A stretch of 64,000 nt of DNA from Actinoallomurus spadix (GTDB taxonomy: Bacteria > Actinomycetota > Actinomycetes > Streptosporangiales > Streptosporangiaceae): positions 1 to 64,000 of the forward strand of contig NZ_JAMXMX010000019.1 of assembly GCF_024055725.1 (NCBI RefSeq), read 5' to 3'. Positions 25,599 to 33,068 of this stretch are shown one piece after another (position 1 is the first letter of the stretch; each line of letters opens with the position of its first letter). The notes beneath the pieces are model-generated. The model saw only the letters and a program-made list of their open reading frames with translations. It did no database searches and was not told where the DNA came from. The translations under genes and the position numbers were made by a program.

Positions 25599-26915
25599 GA
25601 TGAGCACGATCGGGGTCTGCTCGTCCTCGTTGCCCGCCGGGTTGTCGGACAGGACCTTCTCCACCCACTTGCGGTCGACGCCCTTCGATGCCCCGACGAC
25701 CCACGCGCCGGTGAGGTGGTTCGCGTCGACGACGCAGACGTGGCAGCCGAGCGCCGCGGACAGGTCCTCCGACAGCTTGTCCGGCCGGCCGGGGCCGAAC
25801 AGCAGGTGGTGGTCGTGCGGCGGGAGCGCCGCCGCCACGTCGTCGATCATGGCCGCGCCGGGGCCGGCGACGCGGTAGAACCAGCCGCGCTTGCCGACCA
25901 GCTTGCCCGCCGCGCCTGCGGCCGCGCCGAGGAGGACCTTGGCGCGCCCCGCCTCGAGGATCGCGCCCTGCATGCCGGCCGGGCTGTGCAGCGGCCCGAT
26001 CTTCCCGACGAACTTGCTGAGCTGCTTGGCCATGCCCTCCGGGGTGATGAGCTCCAGCGGGATCATGCGCCCCTGACCGGCCGACGCCGGGCTCTCCGAC
26101 AGGGCGAGGATGTCGTCCGGCTGCAGCATGCCCTGCGTCGCCTCCTGGATCACCGGGAGGATGCCGGAGCGCAGCGTGATCATCCTGGTCTTGATCGGGA
26201 TGCGGCGGGCGCCGACCGCGCGCTCGTCGACCGGCGGGATGTTCGGCGCCTTCTCCGGCGCGAGCTCACCGAAGTGCTGGTGCAGCATCTCCTTGATCGG
26301 CTTGTTGCGCGGGTAGATCGCCGCACCACGCTGGAGGATGTCGCGGGCGCCCGCCGGGTCGCCGGCCTCCAGCCGGAGCGCGGCGAGGAGCGTGTAGTCC
26401 GAGGCGTACACCAGGTAGTCCGGGGCCAGCGCGATCAGCTCGGTCTGGTACTTCAGGGCGCGCGGCTTGTCGCCCCGGTCCACCGCCCACTTCGACAGGC
26501 GCTTGAGCGCGTGCCGGCGCAGCTGGGAGTCGTTGACGACCGACTCGAGGATCGCCTCGGCGTCGTCGACCCATCCGCCGTCCTTGAGCACGTCGGCGAG
26601 CGTCAGGGCGTACCACGGGATCGTCGGGTACTTCTCGCGGGCCTGCCGGACGATCTGGGCGGCCCGGCCGTAGTCGCCGCGCCACTTGTACGCTTCGGCG
26701 AGCGCCGCCGTGGCGAACCGCGTGTCACCACCGGCCGCGATCGCCTGGTGGGCGATCTGCTCGGCCTTCCTGTCGTCGCGCTCGTTGGTGAGGACCAGCC
26801 AGGACAGCAGGGACAGACCGTCACCGTCGAGATCGGACCGCTTGGCCTCGAGGAGCTGCTGGGCCTCCTCGGGCTTGCGGAGCCAGATGTCATAGGCGCG
26901 GCTGTTCGTGCTCAT
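25587..26915 (-). CDS. TPR domain fused to a CofE-like (F420:glutamate ligase fold) domain
   Basis: A 442-residue soluble protein. Residues about 15-220 form helical TPR-like repeats (for example ALAEAYKWRGDYGRAAQIV and LAALRLEAGDPAGARDIL). From about 240 the sequence IPIKTRMITLRSGILPVIQEA followed by GMLQPDDILALSESPASAGQGR resembles the N-terminal region of CofE (F420-0:gamma-glutamyl ligase), and RGWFYRVAGPGAAMIDDVA with VVDANHLTGAWVVGAS fits its later part. No cofC or cofD is near and the glutamate/GTP-binding residues look altered, so it may be a paralogue with another role. The gene stands alone with its own terminator. Confidence 0.65.
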   Translation of the reverse strand: MSTNSRAYDIWLRKPEEAQQLLEAKRSDLDGDGLSLLSWLVLTNERDDRKAEQIAHQAIAAGGDTRFATAALAEAYKWRGDYGRAAQIVRQAREKYPTIPWYALTLADVLKDGGWVDDAEAILESVVNDSQLRRHALKRLSKWAVDRGDKPRALKYQTELIALAPDYLVYASDYTLLAALRLEAGDPAGARDILQRGAAIYPRNKPIKEMLHQHFGELAPEKAPNIPPVDERAVGARRIPIKTRMITLRSGILPVIQEATQGMLQPDDILALSESPASAGQGRMIPLELITPEGMAKQLSKFVGKIGPLHSPAGMQGAILEAGRAKVLLGAAAGAAGKLVGKRGWFYRVAGPGAAMIDDVAAALPPHDHHLLFGPGRPDKLSEDLSAALGCHVCVVDANHLTGAWVVGASKGVDRKWVEKVLSDNPAGNEDEQTPIVLIRKI

Positions 26916-27102
26916 TGTCAGAACCTCATGCGTCGTCGGCGATCTGCGGGAGTCGGCCCATCATCTCAGAGTTTCGGCGCGGCCGACGCGGGACCCGTGC
27001 ACCGCCGGTTCACCGCTCCAGGATGGGCGGATCGCGGGAAGAGGAGGGATTTCGCAGGTTGCATGACCCGGGCTTGTGGCACGGTCGATACCCTTGAGTC
27101 TC

Positions 27103-28434
27103 GTGGACCTCCTCGATTCCTGGCGTGACCTTCCGGCCGCTCAGCAGCCCGACTGGCCCGACCCGGCCCGGCTCCAAGACGTCGCCGCGCAGCTGTCCGA
27201 ACTCCCGCCTCTGGTGTTCGCCGGCGAGTGCGACCAGCTCAAGGCCCACCTCGCCGCCGTGGCGCGCGGTGAGGCGTTCGTCCTGCAGGGCGGCGACTGC
27301 GCCGAGACGTTCTCCGGCGCGACGGCCGATGACGTGCGCAACAAGCTGAAGACCCTGCTGCAGATGGCCGTCGTCCTCACCTACGCGGGGAGCGTCCCGG
27401 TCGTCAAGATCGGCCGGATGGCGGGGCAGTTCGCCAAGCCGCGGTCCAAGCCGTTCGAGGTGCGCGACGGCGTCGAGCTGCCCGCCTACCGGGGCGACAT
27501 GGTCAACGGGTTCGACTTCACGCCGGAGAGCCGCGTGCCGGACCCGGAGCGGCTCCTGCGCGCCTACCACGCGGCCGCCGTCACGCTGAACCTCACCCGT
27601 GCCTTCACCCAGGGCGGCTACGCCGACCTGCGGCAGGTGCACGCCTGGAACCACGACTTCGTCGCCGAGAGCCCAGCGGGCCGGCGGTACGAACGGCTGG
27701 CCGGGGAGATCGACCGGGCGCTGGCGTTCATGCACGCCGCCGGAGCGGACCCCGAGGAGTTCCACCGGGTCGAGGTGTACTCCAGCCACGAGGCGCTCCT
27801 CCTGGACTACGAACGGGCCCTGACCCGGATCGACTCGCGGTCCGGCCTGCCGTACGACGTGTCCGGCCACTACCTGTGGATCGGTGAGCGCACCCGGCAA
27901 CTCGACGGCGCGCACGTGGAGTTCATGCGCCACATCCGCAACCCCATCGGGGTCAAGCTCGGGCCGACCACGACCGCCGAGGAGGCCCTCGCCCTCATCG
28001 AGCGGCTGGACCCCGAACGCGAGCCCGGCCGGCTCACCCTCGTCACCCGGATGGGCGCCAAGCGGATCCGCGAGCACCTTCCCGCCCTGGTGGAGAAGGT
28101 CACCGCGAGCGGCGCGCAGGTCGCGTGGATCTGCGACCCGATGCACGGCAACACCTTCGAGGCGGAGAGCGGGTACAAGACGCGCCGGTTCGACGACGTG
28201 CTGGACGAGGTCGCCGGCTTCTTCGAGGTGCACCGGGCGCTCGGCACCCACCCGGGCGGCGTGCACATCGAGTTCACCGGCGACGACGTCACCGAGTGCG
28301 TCGGCGGGGGCCACGACATCGTCGAGGACGACCTGCACCAGCGGTACGAAACAGCCTGCGACCCCCGCCTCAACCGCGGTCAGGCCCTGGACCTGGCGTT
28401 CATGGTGGCGGAGATGTACCGCGTCGGGAAGTGA
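27103..28434 (+). CDS. aroG: 3-deoxy-7-phosphoheptulonate synthase, class II
   Basis: A 443-residue class II DAHP synthase, the plant/Mycobacterium type, which condenses phosphoenolpyruvate and erythrose 4-phosphate as the first shikimate-pathway step. Landmarks: FAGECDQL, LQGGDCAETF (metal/PEP site Cys), VVKIGRMAGQFAKPRS, NPIGVKLGPTT, DPMHGNTFE, GGVHIEFTGDDVTECVGG and YETACDPRLN. I start it at the GTG at 27103, where homology begins; in-frame GTG at 27076 and TTG at 27094 are alternatives. No ribosome site precedes any of them, so a leaderless start is possible. Other aro genes are absent from the window. Confidence 0.93.
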   Translation: MDLLDSWRDLPAAQQPDWPDPARLQDVAAQLSELPPLVFAGECDQLKAHLAAVARGEAFVLQGGDCAETFSGATADDVRNKLKTLLQMAVVLTYAGSVPVVKIGRMAGQFAKPRSKPFEVRDGVELPAYRGDMVNGFDFTPESRVPDPERLLRAYHAAAVTLNLTRAFTQGGYADLRQVHAWNHDFVAESPAGRRYERLAGEIDRALAFMHAAGADPEEFHRVEVYSSHEALLLDYERALTRIDSRSGLPYDVSGHYLWIGERTRQLDGAHVEFMRHIRNPIGVKLGPTTTAEEALALIERLDPEREPGRLTLVTRMGAKRIREHLPALVEKVTASGAQVAWICDPMHGNTFEAESGYKTRRFDDVLDEVAGFFEVHRALGTHPGGVHIEFTGDDVTECVGGGHDIVEDDLHQRYETACDPRLNRGQALDLAFMVAEMYRVGK

Positions 28435-28473
28435 TTCCCGGCTCGCGTCGCCGAGCGGGGCCGCGTGGTCGTC

Positions 28474-29490
28474 TCAGACCACGCGGACCGCGCCGGCGAA
28501 GGGGCGGGTCGACAGGTCCGCGACCCGGACGTGGTCGCCGGTGTGCGGCGCGTGCACGAACTTCCCGTCGCCGATGTACATCCCCATGTGGTGGATGTCG
28601 GAGTAGAAGAAGACGAGGTCGCCCGGTTCCAGCTGGTCCCGTGAGACGTGCACGCCGGCGTTCCACTGGTCGCCGCCGTAGTGCGGCAGGTTGACGCCGA
28701 CCTGCCGGTAGGCCCACATCGTGAGGCCCGAGCAGTCGAAGCCCCGGCCCGGTGCCGCGCCGCCCCAGACGTACGGCACGCCGAGCTGGCTCAGCGCGGC
28801 ACGGACGGCGCCGACCGCCTTGCCGGGGCCGCCGGGGATCTCGGGCACCTTCTCGCCCCGGCCGGCGCGCTCGACGGCGTCCCGCAGGAGCGGCCTGCGC
28901 ACCTTCTCCAGCGCGGCGCGGATGGTGGCGCTCTGGCGGGCGAGCCGGCTCTTGAGGAGGGCCGCCTCCGCGGCGCGCTCACGGGCGTCCTGGCCGGTCC
29001 ACTCGGCGTTCTGGATCGCCCGGGTGAGCTGCCGGATCTCGGTGTCGTCCTGCTGCGTGAAGTAGTGCAGGGTCGTGGCCCGGTCCAGCAGCGCGCGCGG
29101 GTCCGAGGACGCGAGCAGCGCCGGCGTACCGTCGGCCGTGCCGTTCATGTAGCGGATGGCGGCGAACCGGCCGACCTTGCGCTGGATGGCCTTTAGCGCT
29201 TCGGCGGCACGCGCGGAGGTCTGGCCGGCGATGACGGCGGCCCGCTGGGCCTGCTCCAGGCGTACCTTGAGGCCGTTGTACTGCTCGGTGAGCTGCTCGA
29301 GCCGGTCGCTCAACTGGCCGGCGCGCTGCCGGAGCGCGTCCATGCGGGGAGCGGGGCGGGTCGCGTCGGCCAGTGCGGGCGGCGCGAGCCCGGCGATGAC
29401 GAGGGCGAAGGTCACGACCGCCGTACGGCGCGCCGTGTCCTTCCCGGGATGAAGAGGGTCGCGGCTGTCCGCGGCGCGGGATCGATCCAT
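28474..29490 (-). CDS. NlpC/P60 peptidoglycan hydrolase with coiled coil (RipA-like)
   Basis: A 338-residue secreted endopeptidase. A signal segment (VVTFALVIAGLAPPALADA) precedes a coiled coil of about 150 residues and a C-terminal NlpC/P60 domain with catalytic Cys in GFDCSGLTMW and His in HHMGMYIGDG; FVHAPHTGDHV completes the site. It cleaves the peptide stems of the cell wall. The ATG at 29490 has GAGGAG upstream. A c-di-AMP riboswitch fills the leader, so expression should follow c-di-AMP levels, as known for actinobacterial cell-wall hydrolases. Confidence 0.9.
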   Translation of the reverse strand: MDRSRAADSRDPLHPGKDTARRTAVVTFALVIAGLAPPALADATRPAPRMDALRQRAGQLSDRLEQLTEQYNGLKVRLEQAQRAAVIAGQTSARAAEALKAIQRKVGRFAAIRYMNGTADGTPALLASSDPRALLDRATTLHYFTQQDDTEIRQLTRAIQNAEWTGQDARERAAEAALLKSRLARQSATIRAALEKVRRPLLRDAVERAGRGEKVPEIPGGPGKAVGAVRAALSQLGVPYVWGGAAPGRGFDCSGLTMWAYRQVGVNLPHYGGDQWNAGVHVSRDQLEPGDLVFFYSDIHHMGMYIGDGKFVHAPHTGDHVRVADLSTRPFAGAVRVV

Positions 29491-29510
29491 CCAGAGGCTC
29501 CTCTTTTCAG

Positions 29511-29682
29511 GCCGCCTACCGGGTTGGCTGACGGGTTCGGACGAGAAGGAAGCCCTACCGCGGGCCGTCTGAGACGGACGCGGATTCACCCCGGCGCGAA
29601 GGCGAGGGAACGCCCCCTGCCACCGCGAGTGGGTCCCCGGTTCCCCGGCGCGCCACGGCGCGACGGGCGATTCGGCGGTCCG
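29511..29682 (-). promoter_or_regulatory. c-di-AMP (ydaO/yuaA) riboswitch 1
   Basis: Read on the minus strand, the leader contains the conserved ydaO blocks in order: CCGCCGAATC (about 29670-29680), GGGGAACCGGGGACCC, GGGGTGAATCC (about 29583-29594), GTAGGGCTTCC, and the 3' block AACCCGTCAGCCAACCCGG then TAGGCGGC (ending at 29511). This is the ydaO motif, an off-switch for c-di-AMP. It lies 20 bp before the NlpC/P60 start. Confidence 0.9.
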
Positions 29683-29712
29683 GCCGTCTCTCGGCCGGTG
29701 ACGACTCGCTGG

Positions 29713-29741
29713 AGATTAACGGATCGTGACGGGGCGTCCAA
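29713..29741 (-). promoter_or_regulatory. Promoter of riboswitch 1 and the NlpC/P60 gene
   Basis: On the minus strand a -35 TTGGAC (29741-29736) and a -10 TAATCT (29718-29713) are separated by exactly 17 bp, a good vegetative-type promoter. Transcription would start near 29706, about 25 bp before the riboswitch. Confidence 0.7.
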
Positions 29742-29856
29742 CGAGAACATGCGGAGATGGCCCGGGGGATCGCAGGATGGTCACTCCGGGTGATGTGCGG
29801 CTGGTCCTTTGCGCCTAGGTCTGCTGCCCGGACCGCACACCTGGGCCCTGGACGCG

Positions 29857-29898
29857 ACGGTCCCCGCCTGCCTCCGGGTGGGAGGAGACGGGGACCGT
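29857..29898 (-). terminator. Strong hairpin terminator after the CHAP gene
   Basis: ACGGTCCCCG and CGGGGACCGT form a perfect 10-bp stem, with CCTCC/GGAGG pairing further inside. It lies about 50 bp past the CHAP stop and before the next promoter. Confidence 0.7.
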
Positions 29899-29946
29899 GC
29901 GGATCGCGGCGCGCGCGGCTCGGGGCCGCGGCTCAGGGATGCCGTA

Positions 29947-30957
29947 TCAGGACAGGACGGACTCGGACACGACCTCGGTCTCGATCGCGCCGTTCTGGGA
30001 CACGGCGGCGTGGAGGGTGTTCCAGAACGCCAGCTCGACGTCCTCCTCCAGCTCCGAGATCTTGCCCCAGAACTCCTGGTCCTCGGCCTTCGCGGCGGCC
30101 TCGGCGGACAGGACCGGCATGAGCGTGGTGCTGGCGTCGGCGGCGTCCAGGTCGGCCACGCTGACCTCGGCGGGCAGCTCGACCGGCGTGCGGTGGTGCT
30201 TGCCGCGCTTGCGGACCCGGACGCTCGGCGCCGGGACGGGCACCTTGACCTTCGACTTGCCGACGGCCAGGGCCACCGTTCCGAACAGCACGACGGCGAG
30301 CAGCCCGGTCAGGGCGGCCTGCTGGTCCGGCATGGGGGACGACGGGGCGGCGGGGTCGTGGGCCGCGGTCGTGTGCGCGTCGACCTGCGCCTGGACGTCC
30401 TTGCCGATCTCCTTGACGGCGGGCGGGGGCGCGGCGTGCTTCGGGGCGTAGTTCTGGTCGGTCTGGGCCGTCTGCGCCGCCTGTACGGGCGCCGCCTTGA
30501 CCTTGACCTTCGAGGGATAGCCGAACCCGACCACCTGGCTGATGTCCCGGGTGGCGCGCGTCAGCGCGTTGTTGTGGTTGGCCTCGATCGTGTGCAGCGT
30601 GTGGCCGTCGACCCGCTCGACGATGCCGACGTGCTCGATGTCGCCGATGCTCTTGCCGCCCGACCAGGAGAAGAACACGATCGCGCCGGGCTCGGCGTGG
30701 TGCCCCCAGGCGTCCTGCTTCTTGAACCACTTGGCGTGGTCGGGGGTGTAGGCGAACTGGCCGGTCCAGTCTTCGACACCGGCCTTGTCGGCGGCCCACG
30801 CGATGAACATGTCGCACCAGGCCGACGTCTTGTAGACGGGGTCCTTGTCGACGTGCTTGCCGTACCAGTCGCCGAACTTGGTGTAGCCGCTGGCCTTCTC
30901 GTGATAGCCGAGCTGACTTTTGGCGACGTCGAGCAGTTTCTTGCCTACCGGATCCAT
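29947..30957 (-). CDS. CHAP-domain cell-wall amidase with internal membrane anchor
   Basis: A 336-residue protein. Residues 1-145 form a CHAP domain with catalytic Cys48 (TSAWCDMF) and His109 (IEHVGIVE). A linker rich in Ala/Pro/Gln follows, then one membrane helix at about 213-233, a basic stretch (KSKVKVP, RVRKRGKHHR) and an acidic tail of about 80 residues. There is no signal peptide; positive charges after the helix predict the CHAP domain outside and the tail inside. GGGGAG precedes the ATG. A second c-di-AMP riboswitch sits directly upstream. Confidence 0.85.
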   Translation of the reverse strand: MDPVGKKLLDVAKSQLGYHEKASGYTKFGDWYGKHVDKDPVYKTSAWCDMFIAWAADKAGVEDWTGQFAYTPDHAKWFKKQDAWGHHAEPGAIVFFSWSGGKSIGDIEHVGIVERVDGHTLHTIEANHNNALTRATRDISQVVGFGYPSKVKVKAAPVQAAQTAQTDQNYAPKHAAPPPAVKEIGKDVQAQVDAHTTAAHDPAAPSSPMPDQQAALTGLLAVVLFGTVALAVGKSKVKVPVPAPSVRVRKRGKHHRTPVELPAEVSVADLDAADASTTLMPVLSAEAAAKAEDQEFWGKISELEEDVELAFWNTLHAAVSQNGAIETEVVSESVLS

Positions 30958-30970
30958 TCGCTCCCCTTTT

Positions 30971-31099
30971 GCCGCCTACCGGGTTAGCTGACGGGTTCGG
31001 GCCAGAGGTAGCCCTACCGTGCGTGACGGATTCACCCCGAGGGACTGATGGGTCCCCGGCTCCCGCGACGCTGGCTGCGCCGCCGGGATTCGGCGGTCG
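30971..31099 (-). promoter_or_regulatory. c-di-AMP (ydaO/yuaA) riboswitch 2
   Basis: The minus strand carries the ydaO blocks CCGCCGAATCCC (about 31085-31096), CCGGGGACCCATC, GGGGTGAATCC (about 31030-31040), GTAGGGCTACC and AACCCGTCAGCTAACCCGG with TAGGCGGC (ending at 30971). It is shorter than riboswitch 1, mainly in the P1-P3 loops. It ends 13 bp before the CHAP start, so it probably controls this gene alone. Confidence 0.9.
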
Positions 31100-31146
31100 G
31101 CCTGCAACCCCCTGGTTGGAGGTTGGTCACAGCCCGATCTCGGCGC

Positions 31147-31176
31147 AATCTAGCCGAACTTTCACAACAACGGCAA
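31147..31176 (-). promoter_or_regulatory. Promoter of riboswitch 2 and the CHAP gene
   Basis: A -35 TTGCCG (31176-31171) and a -10 TAGATT (31152-31147) lie 18 bp apart on the minus strand, about 45 bp upstream of the riboswitch. Confidence 0.6.
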
Positions 31177-31320
31177 CGCGTTCGGAAACGAAAGTCTGAC
31201 ACCGTGCGCTCACCGAGCGTAGCCGGATGTGGTCGCGTCCAGCCGGGTAACGCCCGAAAAGGCACTCTCACGTGCGGCGAAGCACGCGAGACGAGGGCGG
31301 AGGCGGTTTCCGGCGGGGGA

Positions 31321-31369
31321 ATCGAGTGCCGTGTCCGCCGCCCGAAAAGTGACGAACACGGCACTCGAT
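31321..31369. terminator. 14-bp perfect hairpin, probable terminator
   Basis: ATCGAGTGCCGTGT and ACACGGCACTCGAT pair perfectly around a 21-nt loop. It lies between the LVIVD gene end and the promoter of the CHAP gene, both on the minus strand, so it probably insulates the riboswitch from read-through. Confidence 0.6.
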
Positions 31370-31388
31370 GGGTTCTTCGCGGTTCGCG

Positions 31389-31408
31389 GCGAACGCCGCG
31401 GCGTTCGC
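31389..31408 (-). terminator. 20-bp palindrome abutting the LVIVD stop codon
   Basis: GCGAACGCCGCGGCGTTCGC is a perfect palindrome starting at the base after the LVIVD stop codon at 31409-31411. With the longer hairpin 20 bp further on, it forms a tandem terminator. Confidence 0.5.
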
Positions 31409-32800
31409 TCAGCGCACCTCGGGCCGCAGGACGTCGACGCCGCGGTTGTTGTCCGCGACGAACACGTATCCGGCGTGCCAGTACGGCGCCCACGACATGG
31501 CGTCCGCCGGCCGGTAATAGGCGATCTGCCGCGGATGGGCCGGGTCGCGAACGTCGAGGAGCCGGGTCCCCTGCGTGTAGAACGACTGCGCCAGGATCCC
31601 GTGCCGCACGTCGAAGTAGTGGGCCGAACAGTCGTCGGTGTCCGTCCGGCTGCCCTCCTGGCCGGCGACGCTCCACGTGCCGACCGCACGCAGGCGGAAC
31701 GGCCGGTCAGGCGTCGAACGCCAGCCCTCCCCGCCGTACGAACCCCGCAGCGAGGCGATCACCAGCCGGCCGTCATCGGCGCAGCCGGGGTTGAAGGCCT
31801 CCTCGGTGACGTAGACCAGGTCCCCGTGGCCCGGCGCCTCACCGGCGGTGGAGCCGACCGGCCGGAACGAGTTGTGCAGGAACTTCGAGGGCGCCGCGAC
31901 CTCGCTGACACCGCCGCCCGCGTACGGCACCGGGTCCCACGCCCGCGCCACGCGCGTCACGCGCCGGACGGGGTCCCAGCGACGCCCATGCGTCCAGTAG
32001 CCGCGCACGCCGCCTGCGCCGGAGGCCCAGGTCACCCCGGCCGCGTCGACCTGGATGTCGTGGACGTAGTCGGTCTTCCCGTCGTTGCGGGCGAGCTCGA
32101 TCGGCTGCGGGAACGTCCGCGGGTGGCGCGGGTCCCGTACGTCGGTCACCCAGACCGGGCGGCCGCCCCAGTCGGCGGGCATCCAGTCGGCCCGCGCCGG
32201 GCCGCCGGTCCACAGATAACGGCAGTCGTCGACGCAACTCGTCGTATGCCCGGCGGGGACCTTCTCGTACGCGAGTTGTACCGGTTTGGCGGGGTCGGCC
32301 AGGCTCACGACGTAGATCCCGGACTCGCCGGTGTGCGTGTTGCCGTTGAAGGCGCGCGGGTCGCGGGCCAGGAAGACGAGCTTGCGCCGCGGGTCGGCCT
32401 CGGTGTCCTCCGTCTCCCACATGCCCGGCATGGACAGCGTGCCCAGGGCCTTCGGCGCGGCCGGGTCGGTCACGTCGTACGTCTTGAGGCCGAAGGTCCC
32501 CGAGACGTACATCACCGTGCGGCGCCCGTACGTCAGGAAGCCGAGGGAGATCGCGCCCTTGGCGTCGGGAAGGGCGGCCGCCAGGCGCACACCCTTGACG
32601 GCGGAGGACGGGGGCAGCGGGACGGAACGGATCTGGCGGGTGGCGACGTCCCGCTGGACGGCGGCCCCGGTGGTGTGGGTCTCGGTGGCGTGGGCCGCGT
32701 CGTCGTCGCCGGGTGGGCACGCGAGGGCGGGACCGGCCATCGTGACCGCGGCGGTGGCCGCGGCCAGAACGGACAGGGACAGGGTGCGGAGGGTTCTCAC
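31409..32800 (-). CDS. Secreted LVIVD-repeat protein
   Basis: A 463-residue protein with a signal peptide (LSVLAAATAAVTMAGPALA). The mature part shows repeating beta-propeller units of the LVIVD type, for example GLKTYDVTDPAAPKALG, GIYVVSLADPAKPVQLA, WVTDVRDPRHPRTF and RLLDVRDPAHPRQIAYY. Histidines and acidic residues are frequent. Function is unknown; such propellers usually bind proteins or ligands outside the cell. The GTG at 32800 is chosen because AGGAGAT precedes it; the frame opens at 32833. Confidence 0.8.
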   Translation of the reverse strand: MRTLRTLSLSVLAAATAAVTMAGPALACPPGDDDAAHATETHTTGAAVQRDVATRQIRSVPLPPSSAVKGVRLAAALPDAKGAISLGFLTYGRRTVMYVSGTFGLKTYDVTDPAAPKALGTLSMPGMWETEDTEADPRRKLVFLARDPRAFNGNTHTGESGIYVVSLADPAKPVQLAYEKVPAGHTTSCVDDCRYLWTGGPARADWMPADWGGRPVWVTDVRDPRHPRTFPQPIELARNDGKTDYVHDIQVDAAGVTWASGAGGVRGYWTHGRRWDPVRRVTRVARAWDPVPYAGGGVSEVAAPSKFLHNSFRPVGSTAGEAPGHGDLVYVTEEAFNPGCADDGRLVIASLRGSYGGEGWRSTPDRPFRLRAVGTWSVAGQEGSRTDTDDCSAHYFDVRHGILAQSFYTQGTRLLDVRDPAHPRQIAYYRPADAMSWAPYWHAGYVFVADNNRGVDVLRPEVR

Positions 32801-32970
32801 GTCATCTCCTCTATCCGGGTGGCGAAGGAGCATGATCCGCCCGGGACGCTATAGAGCGCCGCCCACCGGATCAAGGGCCCGGCGGCGCCGCACCGGCGAT
32901 CAATTCTCGCCGGGCCGCCGCCCCGGTCCTCCGCGCGGCGCGGGCGGTCCGTCACCTCCCTAAACGTTCT

Positions 32971-33003
32971 TGAAGCGAACCTGAAGCGGGCCTTAAGCCC
33001 CTC
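32971..33003. promoter_or_regulatory. Three 11-bp direct repeats upstream of the GH64 gene
   Basis: TGAAGCGAACC, TGAAGCGGGCC and TTAAGCCCCTC follow one another without gaps, giving TKAAGC every 11 bp, one helical turn. This spacing is typical of direct-repeat sites for OmpR/PhoB- or SARP-type activators. The block ends 65 bp before the GH64 start and lies in the divergent space shared with the LVIVD gene. Confidence 0.5.
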
Positions 33004-33068
33004 GCGCGGCGGTTCCCCGGCCGCTTCGCTGGACGCCTGACGCGGTCGGATGAGGAGGAAGGGAACAC

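Noticed and set aside
25587-26915. TPR/CofE-like gene as the genuine F420 ligase
   Set aside because: No cofC, cofD or FbiB-type partner is nearby and the active-site region looks altered, so I list it only as CofE-like.
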